Positions 1-6,233 of a stretch of DNA of 13,300 nucleotides are shown in pieces (within the stretch, counting starts at the first letter, position 1; each line of letters starts with the position of its first letter). Source of the DNA: Ch71 sp050945695 (GTDB lineage Bacteria > Chloroflexota > Anaerolineae > DRVO01); assembly GCA_050945695.1 (NCBI GenBank), contig JBMNTK010000103.1, forward strand, positions 1 to 13,300, written 5' to 3'. A program made the position numbers and the translations under genes. Under the pieces are notes generated by a model. That model searched no databases, was not told the DNA's origin, and worked only from the letters and a program-made list of their open reading frames with translations.

Positions 1-205
1 CCTGGTAAGCTGAGAGGACCCACATCCTACCACCCCAAGGCGATAGTGTCAAATCTCTCTCAGGCCACCCATTCCTCGGGGCTGATATCCCGACCAGGGA
101 ATTCTCAGTGTACTGCGAGCTCCCAGGCCAGGCAAATCTACCCTTCGGGGTATTGGCCCCAAGGGCGAGCGGCTCTCGATTGGTAAGGGCTTTCTTCAGA
201 AGCAG
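1..205 (-). other. Structured 5' leader running off the left edge
   Basis: No convincing ORF lies here. The stretch sits directly downstream of the strong leftward promoter at 212-240, so it should be transcribed as the 5' leader of a gene (or the body of a small RNA) beyond the window. It can fold: a hairpin at 141-165 pairs CCCTT and GGGG with CCCC and AAGGG around a six-base loop with one bulge. A 7-bp stem pairs 11-17 with 55-61. A further hairpin near 81-107 pairs TCCC with GGGA and CTGA with TCAG. The read-out strand also holds GGGGTGGTAGG (26-36) and an ATC triplet in a loop (84-88 region), faintly recalling a T-box, but the conserved ACC after TGGT is missing. I do not recognise the RNA class. 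Confidence 0.4.
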
Positions 206-211
206 GGCAGG

Positions 212-240
212 ATGATACCGCGGGCTGGCCCCGGTGTCAA
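212..240 (-). promoter_or_regulatory. Near-consensus sigma-70-type promoter, leftward
   Basis: On the minus strand, TTGACA (235-240) and TATCAT (212-217) are separated by exactly 17 bases. Initiation is expected near position 205. It points away from the NTF2-like gene at 355-750 and into the structured leader, so the gene it serves lies left of the window. Confidence 0.75.
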
Positions 241-298
241 ATCGGCCGCTGCGCCCTTCGTGACCTTCCCTCCACCAGCTGGGGTGGCCCTGGAATGA

Positions 299-331
299 CC
301 AGCGGGCGCCGGTGGGACGGGCGCCCGCTGG
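299..331 (-). terminator. Terminator-like hairpin after the NTF2-like gene
   Basis: A perfect 12-bp GC-rich stem (299-310 pairs with 320-331) with a 9-base loop lies 23 bp after the minus-strand stop codon at 355. There is no clear T tract, so it may act through a factor or simply protect the 3' end. It also lies upstream of the leftward promoter and may insulate it from read-through. Confidence 0.6.
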
Positions 332-354
332 CAGTATGAACCTGCAGCGACCTC

Positions 355-750
355 CTACTGCTGCCGCGGGAGGCTGCTATTGAAGATATCCCGGTGCAGC
401 TTCCACTCGCTGCCCTTGCGCTTCCACACTACGATGTACTTGCCTCGGTCGAGCACTTGCCGATCGGGTCCATAGAGGGCGAAGCGCGCCACCTCGATGG
501 CCGTGTCGCCTAGGTCGTCTACCTCCAGGGTGTCGATGTCCATCCCCTTGAGGCCGACGTCCATCAGGCTCTTCCACATAGCCTGGATGGCGGCCGGGCC
601 CTGGATGATATCCGCGTTGGGAGGCATGACCTGGGCGTCGTCGGTGTACATCGTGCCAAGGGCCGCGGCGTCACCTCGACTCACGGCATCCGCGAAGCGC
701 TTGTTGGCCGCGTCGATAGCTCCCCTAACATCAGTACTAACCTGTGCCAT
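355..750 (-). CDS. SnoaL/DUF4440-type NTF2-like protein
   Basis: The 131-residue product matches the small, single-domain, cone-shaped NTF2-like fold (SnoaL-like, DUF4440 or SgcJ/EcaC type). Visible marks are the N-terminal helix leading to SRGDAAALGTMYTDDAQVMPP (given here as the region 24-44), an IQGPAAIQAMW helix entry, and a C-terminal strand pair with YIVVWKRKGSEWKLHRDIFN. No signal peptide is present, so it is cytoplasmic. Members are steroid-isomerase-like enzymes, polyketide cyclases or binding proteins, and the substrate cannot be read from sequence. The ATG at 750 has an AGGAGA ribosome site six bases upstream. A promoter at 869-896 and a hairpin at 299-331 make it look monocistronic. 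Family assignment is firm, function unknown. Confidence 0.88.
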   Translation of the reverse strand: MAQVSTDVRGAIDAANKRFADAVSRGDAAALGTMYTDDAQVMPPNADIIQGPAAIQAMWKSLMDVGLKGMDIDTLEVDDLGDTAIEVARFALYGPDRQVLDRGKYIVVWKRKGSEWKLHRDIFNSSLPRQQ

Positions 751-868
751 ACCCTGTCTCCTATCACACTAACAGCCCATCTGCCCTGACGCTCAACTCG
801 GCACCGGAGTGCGCTTGCGCCGCCCGCCGGAAGCTCCATAGGCGCGGCGGCCACGCCGGCTCTCCGTC

Positions 869-896
869 ATTGTAGCGTAGGCCCCCGCTCGGTCAA
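869..896 (-). promoter_or_regulatory. Promoter of the NTF2-like gene
   Basis: On the minus strand, TTGACC (891-896) and TACAAT (869-874) are 16 bases apart. Initiation near 862 would give a leader of roughly 110 bases before the ATG at 750. The non-genic stretch 751-1060 holds this promoter and the divergent one at 955-984; I see nothing else convincing in it. Confidence 0.65.
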
Positions 897-954
897 CGCC
901 CACCCCGATCGGTAATTGGGCGACCGTGCCGGTAGCTTATTGTCACGGGGGTAC

Positions 955-984
955 TTGCAAGGTTGCTTCTACCGGTGCTATCAT
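955..984 (+). promoter_or_regulatory. Promoter of the small basic protein gene
   Basis: TTGCAA (955-960) and TATCAT (979-984) are separated by 18 bases, with a TG at 976-977 that forms an extended -10 element. Initiation near 991 leaves about 70 bases of leader before the GTG at 1061. It is divergent from the promoter at 869-896. Confidence 0.6.
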
Positions 985-1060
985 ATTGGAATAGGGACGA
1001 ACTACACGCCGATGGTGTCCTCGATGCCGAGGGCGCACACCTACACCAGAGGAGGGAGCA

Positions 1061-1258
1061 GTGAAGCTCGTACTCAGATCTGGCGGCAGAATCGAGAACC
1101 GAGACCCGTTCAAACGGAGTCCTTCTGGGTTCCAGATGCAGTCCCTGCCCGACACGGCCCAGGACAGGTTCAAGGCCAAAGAGATGATGACACTGCACGC
1201 CGTGGCCCGTACCCTGAGCAAGGTTAGTCGGAGCTTCCGTCCATCTGACTCCGACTAG
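1061..1258 (+). CDS. Unrecognised small basic protein (65 aa)
   Basis: I do not recognise this protein. It starts at GTG, four bases after a very strong ribosome site (AGAGGAGGG, 1048-1056), and ends at TAG. About three quarters of its codons end in G or C, as in neighbouring genes. It is rich in Arg, Lys and Ser, has no membrane segment or signal peptide, and has no Cys. The first half (residues 1-22, GGRIENRDPFKRSPSG region) looks extended; residues 33-57 (AQDRFKAKEMMTLHAVART onward) could form one basic amphipathic helix. The gene has its own promoter (955-984) and terminator (1286-1321), so it appears to be an independent unit between the NTF2-like gene and tpiA. A nucleic-acid-binding role is possible from charge alone, but that is speculation. 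Longer overlapping frames here start before the promoter and lack ribosome sites. Confidence 0.65.
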   Translation: MKLVLRSGGRIENRDPFKRSPSGFQMQSLPDTAQDRFKAKEMMTLHAVARTLSKVSRSFRPSDSD

Positions 1259-1285
1259 CAGGGGCTGCCGGCCATAGGGCGCACC

Positions 1286-1325
1286 GGAGGCAGGGAGTGG
1301 CGCAATCCGCCCCCTGCCTCCTTCG
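1286..1325 (+). terminator. Terminator after the small basic protein gene
   Basis: A 10-bp perfect stem (1286-1295 pairs with 1312-1321) is extended by an inner GGCG/CGCC stem (1299-1302 with 1308-1311). It begins 27 bases after the stop codon. The following bases are only modestly T-rich. Confidence 0.65.
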
Positions 1326-1352
1326 CCTTCTCCACGCCTACGCCAACTCTGG

Positions 1353-1381
1353 TTGCCGCTAGCACCCCCGTGTGCTAGTAT
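1353..1381 (+). promoter_or_regulatory. Promoter of tpiA
   Basis: TTGCCG (1353-1358) and TAGTAT (1376-1381) are 17 bases apart. Initiation near 1388 would leave a leader of about 40 bases carrying the TAAGGAG ribosome site (1419-1425) five bases before the ATG. Confidence 0.55.
1359..1378. repeat. Palindrome inside the tpiA promoter, possible operator
   Basis: CTAGCAC (1359-1365) and GTGCTAG (1372-1378) form a perfect 7-bp inverted repeat around six bases. It fills the promoter spacer and overlaps the first half of the -10 element, a placement typical of a repressor site. No regulator gene is in the window, so its role is inferred from position alone. Confidence 0.4.
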
Positions 1382-1430
1382 CCCCCCGCTTCGCCCACAT
1401 ATGACACCGATCGAAGGCTAAGGAGTAGTC

Positions 1431-2204
1431 ATGCGCGTTCCCATCATCGCGGGCAACTGGAAGATGAACAAGACCCCTTCGGAAGCCAAGGCCCTGGTCG
1501 AGGCCATGAAGGACCGGCTGGCAGCCATCAGTGGAGTGGAAAAGGTCTTGTGTCCCCCGTTCGTGGACCTGGCGGTCGTGAGTGCCCTAGTGGAGGGGAC
1601 CGACATCGGTGTGGGAGCGCAGAATCTCTACCCGGCAGAGTCGGGGGCCTACACCGGGGAGGTCTCGCCGGTGATGCTGAAGGAGCTGTGCCGGTACGTC
1701 ATCCTCGGTCACTCCGAGCGGCGCGGCTACTTTGGTGAGACTGACGGCTTCGTGAACCAGAAGGTGCACGCGGCGTTCAAGCATGGGCTGACCCCCATCG
1801 TCTGCGTGGGCGAGGACCTGGAGCAGAACGAGCGCGGCGAGACCGAGCGCGTGGTCTCATCCCAGGTGAGAGGCGTCCTATCTGGCCTCTCGGGCCAGCA
1901 GGTGCGCAGCCTGATCATCGCCTACGAGCCCATCTGGGCTATCGGCACCGGACGCGCCGCTACCGCTCAGGGGGCCAATGCCGTGATCAAGGATGTCATT
2001 CGCGCGACCGTGGCCGAGCTCTACGGTGCGGAAGTGGCGCAGGCGATGCGGGTGCAGTACGGCGGCAGCATGAACGCCGCCAACGCTCGGGAGCTTCTCC
2101 AGCAGCCCGACATTGACGGCGGCCTCATCGGCGGCGCCAGCCTCAAGGCGGACGACTTCATCGCCATCGTCACCGCAGCCGCTGAGGAGCGGGGCGCCCG
2201 GTAG
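1431..2204 (+). CDS. tpiA: Triosephosphate isomerase
   Basis: This enzyme interconverts dihydroxyacetone phosphate and glyceraldehyde 3-phosphate in glycolysis and gluconeogenesis; it is a cytoplasmic (beta/alpha)8 barrel, usually a dimer. The 257-residue length is normal for bacteria. All catalytic positions are present: N9 and K11 in GNWKMNK, H94 and S95 in ILGHSERR, and E166 in AYEPIWAIGTG. The phosphate-closing loop 6 spans about 168-178, and the phosphate-binding YGGSMN (210-215) and GGASLKADDF (234-243) follow. The ATG at 1431 follows TAAGGAG by five bases. The gene has its own promoter, with a palindrome that may be an operator, and a strong terminator at 2231-2268, so it is a single-gene unit and not part of a gap-pgk-tpi operon. 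Confidence 0.98.
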   Translation: MRVPIIAGNWKMNKTPSEAKALVEAMKDRLAAISGVEKVLCPPFVDLAVVSALVEGTDIGVGAQNLYPAESGAYTGEVSPVMLKELCRYVILGHSERRGYFGETDGFVNQKVHAAFKHGLTPIVCVGEDLEQNERGETERVVSSQVRGVLSGLSGQQVRSLIIAYEPIWAIGTGRAATAQGANAVIKDVIRATVAELYGAEVAQAMRVQYGGSMNAANARELLQQPDIDGGLIGGASLKADDFIAIVTAAAEERGAR

Positions 2205-2230
2205 GGCGACGGGTCCTTACTGACTAACAG

Positions 2231-2268
2231 AGAGCAGGGCACTCCTCCTCGAGTGCCCTGCTCTTTTC
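2231..2268 (+). terminator. Rho-independent terminator of tpiA
   Basis: A perfect 14-bp stem (2231-2244 pairs with 2251-2264), with a six-base loop, runs into TTTCCTT. It lies 26 bases after the tpiA stop and 24 bases before the convergent gene's stop at 2292, so it may also block read-through from the right. Confidence 0.92.
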
Positions 2269-2291
2269 CTTCGTATCCCCCCAGCGTGCTA

Positions 2292-3638
2292 TCAGTTCTT
2301 CCGGATCACCCTGAGCTCCAGGGTTAGCTCCTGGAAGTAGGAGTGTGGTGGCGCACCTGGGTCGTCGCCATACTGGACGTCAATCACCTCAGTCCTGAGC
2401 TCCAGTCCCGCCGTCTCCAAGCGCAGCGACTGGCCCCGAGAGGCTCGCACCATGTCCCCCCGGCCGGCGAGAGACTCTCGGATGTCCGGATCGTCCAGGG
2501 CGAAGTCGCTGACCAGAAGCCTGGTCGTGGTCCGGATGTCCCCCTTGTCGAACAGCCACACTTCCATCGCGCAGACCTGCTCGGGGCTGGCGTCGCCGAT
2601 GGTCTCCGCCACCCCTACTCCGCACTCGCCTAGGAAGTCGTGGCCGTCGGCCTCGAGGTTGAAGGAAGTGTCGAACATCTCATCGCAGCCGTGCCGGTAA
2701 GTGGTGATGAAGGTACCCACCACGTTGGAATCGTCATCAGCCACCTCCCGCACTCTGGTCCGGTGCTGCTCGGGAGCCGGAACGAAGGGTTCGGGAGCGA
2801 TCTCCTCATGGTCCTCGATCTCGATCTCTTGAGCGAGCAGGCTGAGAGCTTCGTCCAGGCTGATCTCTTCCTCTTGGTCCTGCTCCGCCACCGCAGCAGC
2901 AGCTGGCGCTGCTTCAGGGACGTCTTCCTCAGCCGTCGCTTCGGCGGTGGGAGCCGCCTGCCGGCGCACCGAGAACTGCGGTCGAGGAACGCGGATAGCC
3001 CTGGACTTCAGGCTGGACAACGCCGCCGTCAGGCCGCCGACATCGGCTCGCCGGAAGACCGTGTAGCCTGCCACCAGCAGCCCGCCCCCGAGCAGGACGG
3101 CCCCGGCCACCAACAGGAGCGGCGTGGCGGTGACCCCCGTTGCCGCAGGCGCCTGGACCTCGGTGCTTTCCACCGGCTCGGCGGACTCTGACGCCAGGGC
3201 AGCTGAGGTCAGTTCTAGATCGGCTGCGAGCTGCTCCAGCCGCTTGGCCTGAACCGTGCTTCCCGAGTCATTGGCGGTCTGCACCAGCCCCGCCAGGATT
3301 CGGGCTGTCTCGGCCTCGCCCCACGAACCCAGGCGAGCCTTGGCCAAGGCTAGGTCGCCACTAAGGGCATAGGAGTCGGCCGCCATGGCCACGTAGGCCT
3401 CGCGATAGGCCGGGGCGAGATCGGAAGGTAACGCGTTGCTGGTCTGCACAGGCCACAGCCACCATCCCAGAATGGGCAGGCCCACCACCAGCCCGGCCAG
3501 GAAGCCGGCAAGCAAGAGCACTGCTGGGCTGATGGAGGTGGCGCCAAGGCCGCTGACCCGTGACCGGCGCGGCGGCCGCAGTGGGCGGGCCCCGGTACCA
3601 GCCGCGTGAGTGCTGTTCCAGATGGCCGAACTACTCAT
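2292..3638 (-). CDS. Two-helix membrane protein of unknown function
   Basis: I do not recognise this 448-residue protein. A basic N-terminus (residues 18-28, Arg/Pro-rich) precedes a first membrane helix at about 39-63. A loop of about 105 residues (65-170), largely helical and Ala/Leu-rich, leads to a second helix at about 172-195. By the positive-inside rule both ends are cytoplasmic and the loop is outside. An acidic Ala/Glu-rich linker (about 230-290) follows, then a compact C-terminal domain (about 300-448) of alternating strands with YRHGCDEMFDTSFN, three Cys (318, 339, 356) and a final ELTLELRVIRK strand. No catalytic motif is evident. The ATG follows GGGAGG by six bases, and that ribosome site lies just after the stop of the upstream peptidase gene, so the two are almost surely cotranscribed. 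A scaffold or sensory role is possible but unproven. Confidence 0.85.
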   Translation of the reverse strand: MSSSAIWNSTHAAGTGARPLRPPRRSRVSGLGATSISPAVLLLAGFLAGLVVGLPILGWWLWPVQTSNALPSDLAPAYREAYVAMAADSYALSGDLALAKARLGSWGEAETARILAGLVQTANDSGSTVQAKRLEQLAADLELTSAALASESAEPVESTEVQAPAATGVTATPLLLVAGAVLLGGGLLVAGYTVFRRADVGGLTAALSSLKSRAIRVPRPQFSVRRQAAPTAEATAEEDVPEAAPAAAAVAEQDQEEEISLDEALSLLAQEIEIEDHEEIAPEPFVPAPEQHRTRVREVADDDSNVVGTFITTYRHGCDEMFDTSFNLEADGHDFLGECGVGVAETIGDASPEQVCAMEVWLFDKGDIRTTTRLLVSDFALDDPDIRESLAGRGDMVRASRGQSLRLETAGLELRTEVIDVQYGDDPGAPPHSYFQELTLELRVIRKN

Positions 3639-3653
3639 GTGCTGCCTCCCAGC

Positions 3654-4739
3654 CTAATCGGCTAGCCAGGGTTCTTTAGGGGCGCGGGTGAGCACACGGG
3701 CCCCTCCGGCCTCGATCGCAACCATATCTTCGATTCTGATGCCGCCCCAGTCGGGCAGGTAGATGCCCGGTTCCACGGTGCATACGTTGCCGGGCTCCAG
3801 GGCAGCCTCCGAAGTCCAGGACACCCGAGGCTCCTCGTGTATGGCCAGTCCGACACCGTGACCCAAGCTGTGCCCGAAGTCCTCCCCGTGACCCGCAGCC
3901 TCGATGACGGACCGAGCCAGCGCGTCCGCTTCTTTGGCAGTCATCCCAGCCCGGATTCCGGCCTCCGCCGAGAGCTGGGCCTCCAGCACCACGTTGTATA
4001 GCGACTGGAAGCGCTCCGTGGGCGCTCCGATCCAGAGGGTCCGAGTGAGGTCGGCGTTGTAGCCGTTCACACGGGCGCCGATGTCCACGACGATGGGCTC
4101 GCGCCTGGCTATGGGGCGGTCGCTCGGGCGAGCGTGGGCCATGGCACCGTTGGTGCCCGCCGCGATGATGGGGTCGAAAGCCATGGCTTCGCCGCCGTGG
4201 GTTCGCACGTACGACTCCACGAACCAGGCGGCCTCGAGTTCGGTCACGCCGGGGCGGAGCCAGTCGCGAAGCGCCATGAAGACCTCATCGGTGAGGGCGA
4301 CCGCCTGCTCGATGGCGGCGATCTCTTCCGGACGCTTCACCGCCCGCAGCGTCTCCACTTCCCCGGAGAACGGTTGCAGCCGCACACCCTCGGGAAGCGC
4401 ATGGAGCCAGCGTTCGTACTGGGAGACGGTGACATGGTCGCCTTCGATCCCGATCACCCGCAAGCCCTGCTCGGCAACCATCTCGGCGAGGGCTTCCTCC
4501 CACTTGCGTCGCGTCTCGCGGATGGCGGTCTCCCCGCTGACCTCCCGGCGGGCCTGTTCGGTGTACCTGGGGTCAACCGCCAGTTCGACGGCATCGCGCG
4601 AGACCAAAAGGAGACCCACGTCTCCCGTGAAACCTACCAGATAGCGCATATTGATGGGATGCGTCACCAGGAGCGCTTCTACCTCTAGCGGCTCCAGGCG
4701 CTCCCGTAGTCGTTCCACTCCGGCTGGTGCAACAGCCAC
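3654..4739 (-). CDS. M24B Xaa-Pro peptidase (aminopeptidase/dipeptidase)
   Basis: This is a cytoplasmic dinuclear-metal peptidase that cleaves bonds before proline in short peptides. With the start chosen here it has 361 residues, the usual size for PepQ/YqhT-type members. An N-terminal creatinase-like domain (about 1-130) precedes the pita-bread catalytic domain. The five metal ligands are visible: D219 (VVDIGA), D230 (YNADLTRT), H294 (HSLGHGVGLAIHE), E323 (CTVEPGIY) and E337 (IRIEDM). H202, H290 and H301 match the accessory histidines of E. coli PepP in spacing. I start it at the GTG at 4739 because GAGGAGG (4745-4751) lies five bases upstream. The alternative TTG at 4781 abuts the -10 element at 4782-4787 and would not be in the transcript. 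Dipeptidase versus aminopeptidase cannot be decided from sequence. Confidence 0.94.
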   Translation of the reverse strand: MAVAPAGVERLRERLEPLEVEALLVTHPINMRYLVGFTGDVGLLLVSRDAVELAVDPRYTEQARREVSGETAIRETRRKWEEALAEMVAEQGLRVIGIEGDHVTVSQYERWLHALPEGVRLQPFSGEVETLRAVKRPEEIAAIEQAVALTDEVFMALRDWLRPGVTELEAAWFVESYVRTHGGEAMAFDPIIAAGTNGAMAHARPSDRPIARREPIVVDIGARVNGYNADLTRTLWIGAPTERFQSLYNVVLEAQLSAEAGIRAGMTAKEADALARSVIEAAGHGEDFGHSLGHGVGLAIHEEPRVSWTSEAALEPGNVCTVEPGIYLPDWGGIRIEDMVAIEAGGARVLTRAPKEPWLAD

Positions 4740-4781
4740 ACGATCCTCCTCACGCTGAGGCTTAGCCCCGGGTTTCTGCAA

Positions 4782-4810
4782 GTTATATGCCAGTACGAGT
4801 CCCTGCTCAA
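4782..4810 (-). promoter_or_regulatory. Promoter of the peptidase/membrane-protein operon
   Basis: On the minus strand, TTGAGC (4805-4810) and TATAAC (4782-4787) are 17 bases apart. Initiation near 4775 gives a leader of about 36 bases before the GTG at 4739. Confidence 0.7.
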
Positions 4811-4818
4811 CCTAGGTT
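4809..4818. repeat. Palindrome between divergent promoters
   Basis: AACCTAGGTT is a perfect 10-bp palindrome. It overlaps the end of the leftward -35 element (4805-4810) and lies seven bases before the rightward one (4826-4831), so a bound protein could affect both genes. This could be chance. Confidence 0.3.
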
Positions 4819-4825
4819 ATCGGTC

Positions 4826-4854
4826 TTGTCGCTGACGCCCCGAGAGAGTATGAT
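4826..4854 (+). promoter_or_regulatory. Promoter of the alpha-oxoamine synthase gene
   Basis: TTGTCG (4826-4831) and TATGAT (4849-4854) are 17 bases apart. Initiation near 4861 leaves about 40 bases before the ATG at 4903. It is divergent from the peptidase promoter, with the two -35 elements 15 bases apart. Confidence 0.65.
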
Positions 4855-4902
4855 AGGCGCCTAACCCGCACAGCCGAACTCAATCACCGATCGGAGGTGT
4901 CC

Positions 4903-6081
4903 ATGGACGTCCTCGCCAAGTGCTATGACTTCACCATAGCCCGAGAGGCCATGGCTGGTGGCTACTACCCGTATTTCATCCCCCTCGAGGACACCGAGGG
5001 GACCGAAGTGGTGATCGATGGCCGCCGCCTAATCATGATAGGGTCCAACAACTATCTGGGCCTCACCACGGATCCGCGGGTGCGCAAGGCGGCCATGGAT
5101 GCGGTGGAGAAATACGGGCCCTCGTGCACAGGCTCCCGGTTCCTGAACGGGACGCTGTCTATTCACGTCGACCTGGAGCGCCGCCTGGCCGAGTTCGTGG
5201 GAAAGGAAGCGGCGCTGGTGTTCTCCACCGGCTACCAGTCCAACCTCGGTGCCATCTCGGCTATCGTTGGCCGTGGCGATGTGGTGATTACCGACCGAGA
5301 GGACCACGCCAGCATCATTGACGGCTGCCTCCTCTCCCGCGGTGAGATGAAGCGCTTCCAGCACAATGACCTGGCCAGCCTAGAGAAGGTGCTCGCCTCG
5401 TGCGACGAGTCCGCAGGCAAGCTGGTAGTCGTGGACGGCGTGTACAGCATGGGTGGCGACATCGCCCCCCTGCCCGAGATCATCGCGCTGTGCAAACGCT
5501 ACGGCGCCCGCCTGATGGTGGACGATGCTCACAGCATCGGCGTGCTCGGCGAAGGTCGGGGCACTGCCGCTCACTTCGGGGTGACCGAGGACGTGGACCT
5601 GATCATGGGCACCTTCTCCAAGTCGTTCGCCTCCTTGGGCGGCTTCATCGCCGGCGACGATCAGGTGGTCCACTACATCCAGCACTTCGCTCGCAGCCTC
5701 ATCTTCAGCGCCAGCGCCCCCGCCTCCAACGTGGCGGCTGCTGCCATGGCTCTCACCCTGATGATCGAGGAACCGCAGAGACGGGAGCGCCTCCTGGCTA
5801 TCGCCGATCGCATGCGGGAGGAATACCGCCGCATGGGCTTCAACGTGGGCCAGAGCGAGACCCCCATCATCCCCATCTACATCGGTGATGATGAGGCTAC
5901 CCTGGGCATGTGGAAGGCTCTCTTCGAAGCAGGAGTCTACACGAACTGCGTGATTCCTCCTGGAGTGCCGCCCGGAAAGTCGCTTCTGCGCACTTCGTAC
6001 ATGGCCACCCACACCGACGAGCAGATGGATCGGGTCCTGGAGACGTTCTACGCCGTAGGGAAGGCCGTCGGGCTGATCTAG
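4903..6081 (+). CDS. PLP-dependent alpha-oxoamine synthase, serine palmitoyltransferase-like
   Basis: This is a fold-type I PLP enzyme of the family that condenses an amino acid with an acyl-CoA (AONS/BioF, KBL, ALAS, SPT). Key residues align with E. coli BioF: H135 stacks on the cofactor, D207 and H210 lie in VDDAHS, and K240 in TFSKSFASLGG is the Schiff-base lysine. The GPSCTGSRFLNGT segment (72-84), the YYPYF N-terminal region and the C-terminal IPPGVPPG / SYMATHT segments resemble the Bacteroidota serine palmitoyltransferase group more than KBL or BioF. That would make 3-keto-sphinganine from serine and palmitoyl-CoA, the first sphingolipid step, but this rests on recalled similarity. The 392-residue length is typical. 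I chose the ATG at 4903, five bases after CGGAGG, over the GTG at 4897 that overlaps this ribosome site. It stands alone, with its own promoter and terminator and no biotin, threonine-catabolism or lipid genes beside it. Confidence 0.9.
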   Translation: MDVLAKCYDFTIAREAMAGGYYPYFIPLEDTEGTEVVIDGRRLIMIGSNNYLGLTTDPRVRKAAMDAVEKYGPSCTGSRFLNGTLSIHVDLERRLAEFVGKEAALVFSTGYQSNLGAISAIVGRGDVVITDREDHASIIDGCLLSRGEMKRFQHNDLASLEKVLASCDESAGKLVVVDGVYSMGGDIAPLPEIIALCKRYGARLMVDDAHSIGVLGEGRGTAAHFGVTEDVDLIMGTFSKSFASLGGFIAGDDQVVHYIQHFARSLIFSASAPASNVAAAAMALTLMIEEPQRRERLLAIADRMREEYRRMGFNVGQSETPIIPIYIGDDEATLGMWKALFEAGVYTNCVIPPGVPPGKSLLRTSYMATHTDEQMDRVLETFYAVGKAVGLI

Positions 6082-6107
6082 GCCTGACTGGAACCGAGAA
6101 GAAGAAT

Positions 6108-6142
6108 AGGACGGGCATGCACGCGCGTGCCCGTCCTTTCTG
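6108..6142 (+). terminator. Rho-independent terminator of the oxoamine synthase gene
   Basis: A 10-bp perfect stem (6108-6117 pairs with 6128-6137), extended inward by a wobble and two further pairs, runs into TTTCTGTT. It lies 26 bases after the stop codon. Confidence 0.9.
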
Positions 6143-6160
6143 TTCGCCGGAGCTGAACAG

Positions 6161-6184
6161 GGCCGGCGGGAGACTCAGCCGGCC
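6161..6184. other. Short GC-rich hairpin between two terminators
   Basis: GGCCGGC (6161-6167) pairs with GCCGGCC (6178-6184) around a ten-base loop. A smaller TGTTC/GAACA hairpin (6141-6145 with 6155-6159) lies beside it. There is no T tract on either strand. It sits between the rightward terminator and the leftward tRNA terminator and may reinforce either. Confidence 0.35.
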
Positions 6185-6198
6185 GCAAGGACGAGAAA

Positions 6199-6224
6199 CC
6201 CGGATGCTGGTTGTAGCATCCGGG
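6199..6224 (-). terminator. Terminator of the tadA/tRNA-Ser transcript
   Basis: A perfect 9-bp stem (6199-6207 pairs with 6216-6224) has an eight-base loop. On the minus strand it continues into TTTCTCGTCCTT. It begins ten bases after the tRNA 3' end at 6234. Confidence 0.7.
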
Positions 6225-6233
6225 CCATCTAGG

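Noticed and set aside
11..100. Rightward CTGAGAGGACCC and CTCTCTCAGG, recalling TPP or glycine riboswitches
   Set aside because: The rest of neither aptamer consensus is present, and the strong promoter here reads the other strand.
209..224. Rightward AGGATGATACCGCGG resembling the T-box antiterminator core
   Set aside because: The bases that pair with the tRNA 3' end (TGGN) are changed, no rightward gene follows before the hairpin at 299-331, and the same bases are explained by the leftward promoter's -10 and spacer.
893..1221. Leftward frames of 92-101 codons opposite the small gene
   Set aside because: No ribosome site or promoter; they are antisense shadows in high-GC DNA.
916..1227. 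103-codon rightward frame overlapping the small basic protein gene
   Set aside because: It begins upstream of the promoter at 955-984, has no ribosome site at its start, and overlaps the GTG-start frame that has a strong one.
5380..6012. 210-codon leftward frame opposite the oxoamine synthase gene
   Set aside because: His/Gly/Ala-rich composition, no family resemblance and no start signals; the opposite strand encodes a fully conserved enzyme.
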